DNA of 64,000 nucleotides from Lateolabrax maculatus (taxonomy: Eukaryota > Chordata > Actinopteri > Acropomatiformes > Lateolabracidae): NCBI GenBank assembly GCA_031216445.1, contig CM062201.1, positions 3,438,001 through 3,502,000 on the forward strand, read 5' to 3'. The position numbers and the translations under genes are program-made. The notes below the pieces were generated by a model. That model did not search any database, had not been told where the DNA came from, and saw only the letters and a program-made list of their open reading frames with translations. This document shows positions 42,401-56,288 of the stretch, piece after piece. Within the stretch, counting starts at the first letter, position 1, and each line of letters begins with the position of its first letter.

Positions 42401-45400
42401 TATATTGTTGATCTTGATCTTGAACGTTTCTGCCCTCAGGTCTTCTTACTGCCTCAGAAAGATCTAAATAAAACAGAAATGTATGAAATTAATGCTTTTT
42501 TCCTACTCTTAAGTGGATTATTTTAACCTTTGGGACAGATCCAGGCTAGCTGTTTCCCCCCGTTTCCAGTCTTTATGCTAAGCTAAGCTTATCGTCTCCT
42601 GGCTGAAGCTTCATATTTACTGCACAGACATGTTCCCAAAGTGTCAAGCTATTGTTTTAAACGATTAACTGAGTATCAAATTTATAGGCGATTAATTTTT
42701 CTGTCTTTTGACCAAAAAATGAATCAAGTAATTGTTTCAGCCCCAAGCTGGACTGCAAAGCTGCTGTATCAGGACTGCCACTTAATAAACTCTGTGGTCC
42801 GCTCCACCAGCTTTAATCACAGTGCCCGCATTGTCATTAGCATCACTGAGGTGAGGTTTATTACTTGAAATGGATCCACTGTTGTTACTATGTTGGATCT
42901 TTCAGCAGGCTCTGAGTCTCAACAGTTAACAAACTGAGCCACCCGGCAGTATATCCAGCCACAGTGGCACTCTGCAGACTGCAGTTTAGTGTTTGCTGTA
43001 ATGAGGCTTCAACCCAACAGGTAATCTCTCTTTGTACAGTTTTGACAAAACCCCACATGATCTAGCACCACATGCAGAGGACTCACATGTATTCGGTCAG
43101 GAATGCAGTTAAAGGGCGGCAAGGCTGCCATCTAGCAGGCGGTGGAGTGAATAAGGGGAGACACACTGACTGTAGCACTGATCGAACAGGCTTAGCCTCC
43201 ACATTATGTCTCATACTGTCAAGTTCCTGAGCTGCAGACTCTCCATGTGATTTGCATGGGTCTGCATATTTAGTTTGCTCAGATTATAGGACACATTTTT
43301 ACATCCATAAATCTTGAGTTCTGCAAGGACATTCTCATTTGCGCATGTGTGGAGACTGCTCATGTGCATATTCCACTGTGCTCATCACACACATGTTTGA
43401 ACAAGCTTAATCATTTCACTCGGCATCCTCCTGTTTGTTTGTTTGTTTGTTTGTTTGTGTGTGTGTGTTGAAGCTTGAATACGCACCAGCTGTTAAGCAG
43501 ATTAGGACTTGGTGCTTGTTTTTATTAATTAAATAATACCCTCTTTGTGCAGACATTCATTCTTTGACAGCTTCATGTCCGCAGCATCTTTGCTTCAGTC
43601 CATCAACAGCCCAGCCCAGGCTTTAAAACCCCTCTTTACTGGTACCTGACTGAGCCTGTGTGCAGTTTGTAGATACGGTAAGATGCCAGGGATTGTTCCA
43701 GAACCATCCCACCATCCACCCAGGCAGGATGTGAAACAAACAGAGCTGTGGTGTAACTCTGTACCTGGCTGCTCCCATCTTTGCCTCGGAGCATAGACGT
43801 GCAGGTTGAGACAGACGCCTGTGTGGCAACAATCGGGCTGTCTCCTCCTGTCACACTGTTACATAATAATGAAATGTGTTCTATATTACTGATAGAAGCA
43901 GTGCTTACAACACAAGTTACCATGATGCAGTTGTAAAAGTAGCTGTTCGAATAACACATGTGCACATCGGAATGGTTTAAAGTGTGACTATTTAGCGTTT
44001 TTAAGGAAATAATATAATCTTCCTCTTACATCTTAAAAAATGAATTTCAAGCAAGAAAACACTTAATGGTCTGGTTTGAACAGTAGCTAATGGTGGCTAA
44101 TGTTAGCAAACTTCAGATATTGCCATGTAACTGACGTTAGTAAGAGGGAGAATGTGTTATTTCTCCTTTTGAAAAGTTCCATAGTGTAGCTTTAAGTAAA
44201 GGAAGAATGATGTTGCCAGGTGTGCTGGGACACCTATAGCATGATAAGACTGGCCTGTGAGAGTGCTCAACAAAAAAAAGTGTGAATTAAGGGAAACAAG
44301 TGGCTCAGCTGTGAATAATCAGACTACTCAGCAGTTCCTAGAATTTCTTCTTCCTTGTTGTTTTGCCTGCAGGCTAAGTACGTGTGTTGCAACTGTGTTA
44401 GAGTTTGTATGGGGTGGGGTGACTAGTGGGAATGACTCTGATTCCCTATGACTGTGTCTACCTGCATTGTCTTACAGTGGATTGTTAGATTTGGACGGCT
44501 AGACAGAGTAGGCGAGGATACCTGAGAAGATGAGTGTCTGACTTCTCTGCACATGGATGGGATTTTCAGTTGTACATGTCGACAACGTTGATGTTCTGTA
44601 TTTCCTCAGACTCTAAAGACAAAGCCCAAGACAATCCACGCATCACTGTTTGGCTTGTTCAGCACAACCTCTGTAATGGTGAATGAACGAAAGGGAATGA
44701 AACACAAGACAAATCGAGTCGCAAAATAAATATTGCAGTAAAGCAGTCCTAGTCATTCTTTTACAATATATATTGTCATATAGCCAAACCCCAATTCCAT
44801 GCAAGCTGTAATTAAAGCTGCTGTAATTAAAGCTGCTACAATCAAAATGTTACACTAACAATGGATCAAATGTGTGTAATGTGAAAAGTGGCACTTGTAA
44901 TGAAAGGCCCATGAAGAATTATCACTATGAAACACAAACAAACAAGTTAGCTTGTGAACATAGTGGAGCATTTGGCAACTAAAGAGCCAGATATTTCCCT
45001 CAGGAGCTGGTGGAGACCAAAAACAGAGCTAAAAGGAGAGGTAATGTCTGACTTACATTCACCAGTTTGCTAGAAATGGGACTCCAAATGAATGCTAAAG
45101 TTTTTACTTTTCTGCTGGATGTGTGAATGAGCCACTGTTTGCCATATCAACATTATAAGTTGAGAATATGTCAGTGTTTGTATGTTACAGCTTCTTTCTG
45201 CTGCCCCTAAGTGGCCAAAACATCAGTTAATAAAGGTTGAAACTAAATGTACCTCAGTAATTACAGCAACAATGCTGAGGAAACTCCCAAGACTCCATCA
45301 ACAGCAGCACCAATCATCAGGTGACGAGAGAGCACCATACAGACCAAAAATATACCGATCAAGCAGCATCAAATTTAATCTCAGGTTTTCAGAAACAAAA

Positions 45401-46997
45401 TAAAAGTGCATAAAATAGTGAGTGTGGTGGTGCAGGGTAGAGATGAATGTTGGCCAGAGAGTGAGAGAACGGGGAGTTTAGCCACTCAGTTGGGTCAAAA
45501 TGGATCACTTCCTGCCAGCTCATTATTATTAGCAGGACTTCCTGTCTGCACAGGCGAAAGGGGGACTGGTCAAGTGGATACTGAGGATTAGCAGAGTGCA
45601 CATTCCCATTCAGCACAGTGGTATTCAGATTATTGCATTACATCAGAGTTGGAAATGTGCCCCAACACCCCATGCCTCATGTTCAGGCCGAACAAGCAGA
45701 CGTAAAGCAACTCTTTAACTAACTCCTAAACATCTGCAGTTGTTCAGTGAGATATTTAAATAAATTGGCCCCTTGCATATAAACTGCAATGACACTGTAT
45801 CCTGTAATGTAATAACATTCTTTTTTTTTTACATTCAAAATAAAACTGAGGAAAAACTGCACAGGATGCTGACAGTTGCTGGAGTTTTCTCTGTGTGCCT
45901 GTCTTACTGCCATTATGTTACAAGATTTTACCTACAAACAGACACCGCCTGGCTCCCCGTGCCAGAAACGCGTCTTGAGGGATCTACTTTTCCAGACCTG
46001 AATCATTTTTGCCAGGCCAAGAGCTATCAATTACTTGGAAACCTAAACTCAGCTCTTATGGTGGATCGTAGTTCTCTGATGTTTCCAGGAAACAAACAGT
46101 GATTAAAGCCGCATGGTATTTATTAAACCCCCTCATTCATCATTTTATGTGGTGCCCGTGTCCTCCTCTCACCTCCTCAGCCTCTGTCTTAGCCTGTCCC
46201 TACTCGCCGCTCCCTGTTCTCCTCATGTTTTTCATTTTTCTCTTTGCCCATCCCTTAGAAGTTCATTTTTCTAATTTTTTCACCTATCTGGTCTCCTCAC
46301 TCAAATGAACATATCTCAGCCTATCCTCACTGGGTGCTGTTGTCAGTGCGGGCTTTAAAAATGTCCCACACAGCACTTTTTCCTGCTTTTTTTTTTTTTT
46401 TTCTCTTTCTTTCTTGGCCCTCCACCCCCTGTGCCTCCCCTCCTTTCCCTTCCCCTGTCCTGTCCTCCCTCCTCCCTCTGCCTGTAACCAGAGCCCAGGG
46501 AATGGGAGGGCTGCCAGGATCCAGTTTGCTTCTGCCCTTTTAAGGCTAAAAAACCAGGAGGAACTTTTTCCAGCGGAGGGAGTGAAGCGAAGAAGAGCGG
46601 AGGGAGGGAGGGAGGGAGGAAGGGAGGATGACTGGAAGGAGTAGAAAGGAAGAGGAGGAAGTGTAGTAGCTCCAGTGTGGCTTGTTGCAGGGAGGGAGGG
46701 AGGGAGGGAGGGAGGGAGGAAGGGAGGAGAGCTCCAGGTCATAGATTTTCAGCTTCAGGATGTACGAGGCTACAAGTTTAATTCATGTCACAGTTGTAAA
46801 GCAAATGTTGTGAGAAGCTGTTGCTCATCTTCAGTTTGTATTATAGGAACTTAATACAGTGTCAGATATTGTATAAGCTATTAGTGTATGTGTGTGTGTC
46901 TGATAAGAGCAGTGTGGAATGTGGGACATTTCCTCAGTATGTTCTGTCTGACTGGGTTTTGGTCATCCAACCACTCCCCCTTTCCCAGACATGACTT

Positions 46998-47066
<69 letters not shown>

Positions 47067-48591
47067 TCTCGTGTGGGCACCATTGTACTGCTAGACCTAG
47101 CACACTTTGACTACCCTAATGTCTGAGAAAAGTCAATGTCAAAATTCTGCCAAAAGTAAGTTTGTTTAGTAGGTACGACACAGGCTTAAGGCAGATGCTG
47201 TGTGGAGAGTACTAAAATAATGATAATGTTTGGATTGTAATCAGTAATACAGTTTAATCCAAGACTTAATGCAATGCATTTTTATTCCAATCACTGAAAT
47301 GAAAATGTTCAATTCAAGAAATTTGTTTTTATATATATAATATTTTAGGTAGCATATCAGGACAGAGTTACACATTTTTCTTAGAACACATACTGTTTAG
47401 CCCAGGTGATATGGGTTGTGAGGCAATATCGGTACTTGAGTTTTAAAAATCCAGTAATAATAAAAATTTATGATCTCCTAAATATACACATATTGCCATG
47501 TACATATGTACTGAATGTGATGTTTAACAGTTGAAAAATAAACCCATCAGGGCTCTCTGGAGGACAAACTGTTTCTAAATGACTTCAAACGACATATACA
47601 CATGGATATATCTGTAATAAGCTGATATATATGCCCTATTTATCAGTGTAGTTCTGGAATAGATACAATCCTGCTCACACAAGCATGGTCATGACGTTGA
47701 TCCTGACAGTGCTGTTCTTTATATTCTATTATTATATATCAGCCATGAATAAATATAAGGATATTATGTGTGATAGACAGGGAGGGGAGACACTTCAGGA
47801 CTATCTAGACCTGCTGTGCTGTTTCGTCCTTCACTTTACAAGCTCTCCGGGCTAATCTGCTCCAGATGTTGCAGCACAACCTGAATATTGTGCAGAACCT
47901 TTCCTCCTGCTGTCGCTCTTCTCTACGCTTCCCACCCCCGACCTGCTCCCTCTCCTTCTCCCCCTCCCTGTCCCTCCCCGAGATGCTGGGATCAGGTCAG
48001 GCTGTGGGTCAGGGGTTGCGATGATGTCATAGCGATGTCACTAGGGGGGCTGCAGCAACAAGCCAAATGGATGAGTCATGGGAGTTTTTGGGGCAAAAGG
48101 AGCATCAACCACAGACACGCACACTAGCCTCCATACGGTAGCCACCACGCTCTCTCTCTTTCTAACACACACACACACATACACACACACACACACACAT
48201 ACACACGCATACACACATACACACATACACAAGCACTCGCTAGCACAAAAGAGGGGGGGTATGAGTCAGCAGAGGGGAGTCTGCGGCGACGGCAGTCTGT
48301 GTCCGTATATGGGCTCCGTCAGACTTGGTGCACTGTGGTCTGCCGGGAATGCTGGCAGATTCCTTGCATGTTTAGTGGCTTTGTGTCTGTGAGGGGCATG
48401 AACCAAAGAGCAACACACACACACACATTATCAGAAAGTGTGAATTTATGTCCTTACGATACCCGTGAGGAGGATGGGGTGGGGGCAGCTTTGGTTTGAT
48501 CTGTGAAAGTGCTCTGGTTACAGTTTGTTGTGCAGGCGGAGGCAGGATCCTGCTTCGGCCCTGAAAATGAAACCAACTTAATCATGGAGAA

Positions 48592-48648
<57 letters not shown>

Positions 48649-50052
48649 TAAAGTAGTGGTGCTCTGTGGCTTTTTCTGCTCTTGTTCTGGTAATGTTGTG
48701 GTTCTGTTTGAGTGTGTTTGTGCTGTGGTGCACATGCCGCTAAGTGACACACCCCTACCTTAGCAGACCTGCATTCCTGCTGCAAGTAGCAGCCTGTGGT
48801 GCACTTTCACATCACTACAAATGACAATTTATAGCTGTCAGTTTTATTTCTGTCTTTAGGTAACATTTCTCTCTCTTGTTCCCACTGCTGCTTTTGGTTT
48901 CTCCTTTCCCATCCCTTTTTCCTGTCTCCCATGTCTCCTGCTTCTTGGTTCGCCCTCTTCTTCTTCCATCCCATTATTCCTGAGCGGGCCGGGTTGCTAT
49001 GACCATCCACCTCGCTCAAAGTTCCCATGGTGATGGGTCATCCGAAAAGGCCTTTTGTTTGACCCTGCTCCGCTTTATCACCACGCAGTGTGTGTGTTTT
49101 CCACTGGGAGCAGCTGACATGTCATGTATCGCAGGGTTGGCAGCTTGGGAGCACATCTCTCAACTGAAACACGACTTCACAAGAGGGATGGACTGGGAGA
49201 TGTCCCAGTTGTAGTTCTGCATGGAGGCAAAGAACTCTTTAAAGGAATCTGAAGAGAAGCATGTGTGTGATTCTGTGCATTACATTTGCTTTTTTGTCAT
49301 GTCTTAACAGCCTTTGTTTTCCTGACTGGCTTGCTACACTGCGCCTCATCTTCAAAATTCATGAAATTCCAACCCTCCACACCCCTCCCCCTTTTTGGTT
49401 CAGACCCCCATCCACCCAGACCCTGTCCTCAAACTCTTTCTGCAGCTCTTGGCCAAACAGCTTTCAGACCCTCCTACTGCAGGTCTTAAATATTCAGCCT
49501 TTTCAGCCGCCCCAGCCCCCAACTGCAGCCCCAGCACTCTAAGAAAAAACAAGAATCATTCAAGACCTCATTGTTGTTGAGGTTGAGCTGCTACTACCGA
49601 CGATTATTCTAGTCTAGACAACAATAACAAAACAAATTAACTTGACAGCGATGTGACAGGCGGTGGAATCAGAATAGTCTAAAGCTCCTCCTTTCTGTTA
49701 TGTTGTTTTTTTCCAGCCTCATTCTCATGTTTTCCTGCTTTCTGTAGCCCTTATCAGAGTGCTGAGTGGTCAGTGACATTGTGCAGTACAGGGAAATTGT
49801 CCACTGCCCCCAGCTGCTGTCAGAAGTGGGATTTACACACGTCTCTAATAACAGACCCAAAACTTTGAACTTTTCAGACCCCCTACAGAGAACCTGTCGG
49901 CCCCCATGCGTACAACCTTGCTGGCCATCAGCACCTAGCCTTCAAATCCTTACAAGAAGCAGAACTTTTCCTCCTTAACTCTGTTCCAATCACGAGCAGC
50001 AAGGCCACGCGCAAATACGCTGCTCCACCCTTTCCTCGAGGCTGGACCTGAG

Positions 50053-50129
<77 letters not shown>

Positions 50130-52167
50130 CCTCGTGCCCGGGCTAGCTTCTGGTTGCATCACTTTCTCCTCTGTTTGCAGCACCTCAAATGTAATTTAGA
50201 ACAACCAGACATTAGTTACTGATGTGCTGTTGTATCCACACTGTGAACGAGTTTAAATCTACAAAGAATTATTTCTGTCCCCATGTGAACATTTATATAA
50301 CTCTTGCAATATGATTCATCTGGAAATTTCTCTCGACACTCATCATGATACTCTTTTTTTTTTTTTCACAATTTGTCTCCCCCTTCTGATTACCTAGAAT
50401 ACATATCATATGAAGACAGTTTTACGTCCTTAATAGAATGCGTATTAGTAGAGACAATAAAGGCAAGGTGAGTTTATTTTATTTGCAGCTTTTAAAAACA
50501 GGCAATTCAAAGGGCTACACATTGCAAACAGATAAGAGATTACAAAAAGGAAAATAATATAAATTAAAATTGAATAAATGTATAAATAAATTTACAAATA
50601 ATATACAAATAGACAAAAAATAATAGAGCGTGCAGTTACAGTGCCCCAAATTCAACAAAGGAAATAAAAGTGCAGTAAATAATCAGAGTTTTTCATTTAG
50701 ATTTGAAAGTGGTGAGGAAGGTTTTCCATCTGTGTGCCGCCATAAAAAGGTGAAAGCAGCTTCACCGTGTTTCAGTCTGACTGGAGGCAGCTGCCAACTT
50801 TATAAAAAGAAAGAAGTGATTTATAAACTCGCAGCAGCACATCAACACCACTCTGCTGGAGGACCAACTGAAGACTGGACCAGATAATCCAACACGCATT
50901 TCCAGTCTATCAACAGTATCAAAGGCTGCACTAAGATCACACAGCACCAGAACTGATTCAGATAGAATGTTAATACTTTTATCTGATTTGAAATCTGTAC
51001 AAAAGGCCATGAAATACCATGTGGGGAGTCGACATAAACTATCATTTACTCTCCCCGGCCCAGAGCACGGTCAATGATTTCTAGGTATGTGTCCCACTCC
51101 TCCTTGAAGAAATAGCCATACATTAGTTAACAGATAGCAGAAACACTCCTGAGGGAAATGTGGAATTAGAAGCACAGATCGTTACAAATCTTGACTTGTG
51201 AAGCACAGAGGTTTAAGTAATAGGTCAAAGATCAAACAAGAGCTTGAAACATTCCTCTAGTCAATTGTTTGACGTGCTGTTTTTTCTCCTCTCAACATGC
51301 TTTATCATTGTTTTGACCTGACTGTATTTTGAAGGAGGGCAACATCTTAAGTCATCATTGGACATTTCTTTCAAAATTCTTTCAATGAATCAGCCCCCTT
51401 TCTTTTTATTGAACTAAAACACTTCTAATGAACACAGATCTGTCTGTCCTCTGTGATTGGAAGCCAGTGTTTCAGGTTTGTGTGAATGTTTGAACGTTGT
51501 AACATGACTTCAAATCCGTGCCCCTCTCTCTTCTCTCCCGACTCCAGACTCTAAAGCTATCGTGGATGGGAACCTGAAGCTGATCCTGGGTCTGATCTGG
51601 ACCTTGATCCTGCACTACTCCATCTCCATGCCCATGTGGGACGAGGATGAGGAGGGGGATGACGGCAAGCAGAAGACGCCCAAGCAGAGGCTGCTGGGAT
51701 GGATCCAGAACAAACTGCCCGAGCTGCCTATCACCAACTTCCACAGGGACTGGCAGACCGGCCGGGCCCTGGGTGCCCTGGTTGACAGCTGTGCTCCAGG
51801 TGAGGGAAAGAGGGTGATTTGTGGAGGTATTTGTGTGTATGTGCAGAGGGTGGGGCCATGTTTTGTGTGTTTCATGGGTCAGTGGAGGTGAAGGACTAGA
51901 ATTTGTGAGTGTGTGTGTGTTTCCCCCACAGCAAAGCAAGGGTCTGAAATTAACACCAGCAGAGTATTAAGTGAGTCAGAATCACCTGAAACACTGGCCC
52001 ATAGCTTTTTTGAGGTTTTATACAGTATTTGAGTTACTTAGCCTCTTAGATGTTAGTATGTCTTTTACCATCACACCTTTCTGAATACAACAGTGATTGA
52101 CAGCTGCAGATCTGAGGTCAGGTCAGGGAAAGCATTAGTGCATAATTCTCATCTGTGCAAGAGTAAA

Positions 52168-52214
<47 letters not shown>

Positions 52215-55200
52215 GGGGGGGGGTGATGGTGGTGATGATGATGATGAACTGGTGAGTGGAGAGGAGGGGGAGTTCCGAGCCTTCCCATTAGGACCCTGTT
52301 AAATGAGGAAAGTGGGGAGAGGGGAGGAGCAGGGTGGGAGAGTAGGAGGGATGTAAGAGAAGGAAAGTGAGGCATTAAAGAGGTTTCTGCTGACATGCTC
52401 AGGATGTTTGGCATACCTGAGGATCACCAACAGCCCTGAGCCAGAGATAGAGACTCAACAGAAGCTCTTATTTCCCTCCAGCAAAAGATTTCCAGCATTG
52501 TCCAAAAATAACAACCCTGAACAAGTAAATAAAAAAAAACTGCTGACATGCTTTTCCAGGATATGCTTGTGTAATAGTGAAGGAGCACTGTATCTTCCAA
52601 TAGATGAATTCAAGAGCAGACAATTTTGCCGAGCAGCAGATACAGATGTGTGACCCTTGCGCATTGCGCATGTTTTGCATTCTCTCTTTATCTGCTGGAC
52701 GTCGTCAAGGTTGTAACTTTGGAGTCAACAAGTTGGCCATAAGTTAACGGAGTGGCTGTAACACAAGAAGCTGTGTGTCTTTTTTGCTGGGAAATGATGC
52801 AGAATATTATCATGTGATTATGACTGACGATGTGTTTCATGATTTGCCATAGAGTTTATGGTGTTTAACTGCCTGGTAATGTTACAAAAACTGTAAATAA
52901 AAACATAGTTAGATTTACACAATAGGATTATATCAATATAATCTCATTATGTTGTCATGATATGTTTCTACTTAAAAGATAAAATGATGCTTCCTGTAGT
53001 GAATCTATCTCACCTCCTTTCTTTCCTGCAGGTCTGTGTCCTGACTGGGACCAGTGGGATCAGACCAAACCAGTGGACAACGCCCGTGAGGCCATGCAGC
53101 AAGCTGACGACTGGCTGGGCATCCCACAGGTAAAATAAATACCATCACAATGGGCAGATGAAAGTCATTAAACGATAAGGAGGGTGTTATTCTAGATGTT
53201 TCTTATTGCCAACAAATGTCATGAAAAGAGCAAATCTCATGTTAGTCCGTCCCTCAGCACATGTCTGCTGTACACAGCCCCAAGCCCATTGGTTCCCACT
53301 AGAGATCTTTAAGAAGGGGTCTTCCTAAAAACAACAGGGCACTTTAGCTTTTAGTAAAGAAGACACAAGCCGATCCTAATTCTGTATCGGGCCTATCCAG
53401 ACATATATTATATCCGGATATTTGATACTTTAATGGACGGTATCAGCTAAAATGAATCCTTCCTTACTGTCCTCTACTGTGTGTCACCTCAGCCTGCTGG
53501 TGTTGCAGCGCTGCTCTTCTTCAACACGGCCAACCTCTACACTGCAGCATTTCGCTGCGTACGAAAGTGTGAAAAATAATTTGGGCGCATTTTGTCACCG
53601 AGGTTGGCAAAAAAACTAAACTTCGACAGTAATTATCATTTGCAAAGTGTACAAGACATTCAGGTAGCCGCTTTTCATTCAGAGCTGGTGCTAACGAATT
53701 CACCGGTTAAACTGACAAACGTCAAAGACCAGTGAACTGTAGCCGTAACGTTTATAAACAGAATCTTTTTTAATCAGGACCTGCAGCATTTGGATCAAGT
53801 TCATGAAAAATAAGGTGTTACAGATTATGTAGCTACAGCTGTTAATTCAGTTTGTCAGAAAATCCCTTCTTTAGTGTTTGTCTAGAATGTAAAGTCCAAC
53901 ATCTAATAGGGAGATTTGAAACTGATTCACAGTGCTGGTTCCTGGGTTGGGGCTCTGCTGAGCGTCTGACAGGGTTGTGTTGGCATGATTGGCACAGCGC
54001 TGGCAGCTGGCACAGCATCGCGTGCTGACGGTTGGCTCTGTGGTCGCCGCTGTTTCCTGCCTTCAGCTCTGCTTCTGCTCAGAAACTGGCCAGGTCCCTT
54101 CCCCTGCTGCTCTGTGGGTTGTAGAATCAGACAGTAACTGTGCACGTATGAGTGGGTGCCGGCTGGTTTGCGTGTGAGCTCGTCTCAGGTACTTTCTGTG
54201 CCGAGGAAGAGGTTGGTATGTGGTTTTGATCACTAAATCACAACACTGCTCAGTTGATTCCTGTGGGTAACGGTCTCCATAGCAACTAATCAAGCGCCGC
54301 TCCAGGCTGTACAGCTGTAGCCTCCCTTCTCTTTCATCAGAAAATTTGCTAACAAGGAAAAATCTGCCCTTTCATTTGGGGAAAAAAAACGTTCTTCTTG
54401 TCTCGGTCTCGTAGGTGATAACCCCCGAGGAGATCGTCGACCCCAATGTGGACGAACATTCAGTCATGACCTACCTGTCCCAGTTCCCCAAGGCTAAACT
54501 GAAGCCTGGCGCACCTCTACGACCCAAACTCAACCCCAAGAAGGCCCGCGCCTATGGGCCAGGTACACACACACTCACACACACATCTGCAGCTAGACTT
54601 CAACAAGAAACAAATGCAGTTGTATTGAGCTCATCAGCTGGATCAGTTTCAAGCCGGGAGGATTTTACATGTTTACAGCCATGGACCCGAAAACTGTGAG
54701 CTGGTCCAAGGGGTTGGACTCAAGAACTGAGAAGGAATTGAAGCCCCACAGCCGTTTATGTGTCAGTCCAGGATCATGCAGTATATGACACATTCACATT
54801 TCTTTCTGTACTGTCCCAACTCTCCTGCCCCCTCTGCTCTCTGAAGGTGTCGAGCCTGTCGGAAATGTGGTGATGAAGAAGGCCGTGTTCACCGTGGAGA
54901 CCATCAGTGCAGGAATGGGAGAGGTGCTGGTTTATGTGGAGGACCCCGCAGGACACAGAGAGGAGGTGAGACAGTTTTGTGATGTTTTTTTGGTCCTTGT
55001 GAAAGACGGTCTTTACTATTTTTTTGTTTACTTTAAAAAAAAATGTCTTTCAGGCTAAAGTGACAGCCAACAATGACAAGAACCGCACCTACTCCGTCTA
55101 CTACATCCCTAAAGTCACAGGCATGCACAAGGTAAGCTAAGAGTTTTTAATGCACAATACTGATCTTATGTGGCTGTGATACGTCGCTCTAAGGGGCTAT

Positions 55201-56244
55201 GCTACTTTATACTTCTACTGTTCAAAGGGAAATGATGTACTTTTTATTCCACTACTGTTTGTATATTTTTCAGATTATTTGTCATATGAAAAACATACCA
55301 TGTGTATGATGCACTGCATTTACTATCTCCTTTCTGCTTTGCAGGTGACGGTGTTGTTTGCAGGGCAGCACATCTCCAAGAGCCCCTTCGAGGTGGAGGT
55401 CGGCATGGCTCAGGGAGACTCCAGCAAGGCCACGGCCCAGGGACCGGGCCTCGAGCCCTCAGGAAACATCGCCAACAAGGCCACCTACTTTGACGTCTAC
55501 ACTGCAGGTAATAACGCAGGGGCGATATCAGCAGGTGTTCTTCAATGTCTTTTAATGTGTGTTTTAACTCGTGTTTTACATATTGTTTTCCTGTTCTTGT
55601 TTCCCCTCCCATTTTCTCTCAGGTGCTGGTGTTGGTGAGGTGGAGGTGATGATCATGGACCCCGCCGGCAAGAAGAACACGGTCACTTGCACCATCGAGG
55701 ACAAGGGCAACAGTAGCTACCGCTGCACCTACAAACCCACCCAGGAGGGCCAGCACACCATCTACGTCACCTTCGCCGGTGGTCAGATCAGCAAGAGTCC
55801 CTTCACGGTCACCGTGGGAGAGGGTAAGAGTTATAGAGTTGACCCTGTAGCAGCACTAGTCCTACTACAGTATCACTAAGAAACCTTGTTTAGAATTGAT
55901 TCTGTATTGGATGTTACTGAAACATTCTGTGCTTTGATGTTTTTCAGCTGTAACAAGATCTCCTGTGAATCTAAAAGGCAACTTTTGTATTTTCTTCAGT
56001 TGTCTCTAAAGCTTTGCTGTCTTTTCCTGCCACTGCACTGGATGTCGTTCTCTCTTCTTTCATCCCCTCCCTCCTTCCCTTCTTCTCTTTGATAGAGGCC
56101 TGGTGGTATCTGTCCTCTCTCTGGAATGGCCTCTTCCTTCTGCTGTCATTTCCTGTTTCCTGGGATCTCTCTTGGGTACCCACTGTGTGTGTGCGATTGC
56201 TGTGCTGTGTGTCCATGTAGATATTTGCCTGCGTTATCCTATAC

Positions 56245-56288
<44 letters not shown>

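Larger units (their letters stand above)
39851..51547 (+). other. flna: flna intron 1 (coding), 11.7 kb
   Basis: Splits CH1 inside an Asp codon. It holds a MITE inverted pair (42085-42645), a repeat shared with a later intron (44965-45240), GGGA tracts (46600-46628 and 46690-46727), a long GT tract (46999-47062), an ATT tract (48592-48649), a GT tract (50054-50128) and an L2-like LINE remnant (50460-51010). No other gene is seen. Its size makes it a candidate for enhancers. Confidence 0.7.

Noticed and set aside
46284..46742. 152-aa minus-strand ORF with Pro/Ser runs
   Set aside because: Translation of GGGA and T-rich tracts in flna intron 1.
48454..48763. ORFs with Asn or Leu runs
   Set aside because: They are translations of the (ATT)n microsatellite.
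46999..50128. Regular short repeats considered as a CRISPR-like array
   Set aside because: They are simple microsatellites in a vertebrate intron without spacers.
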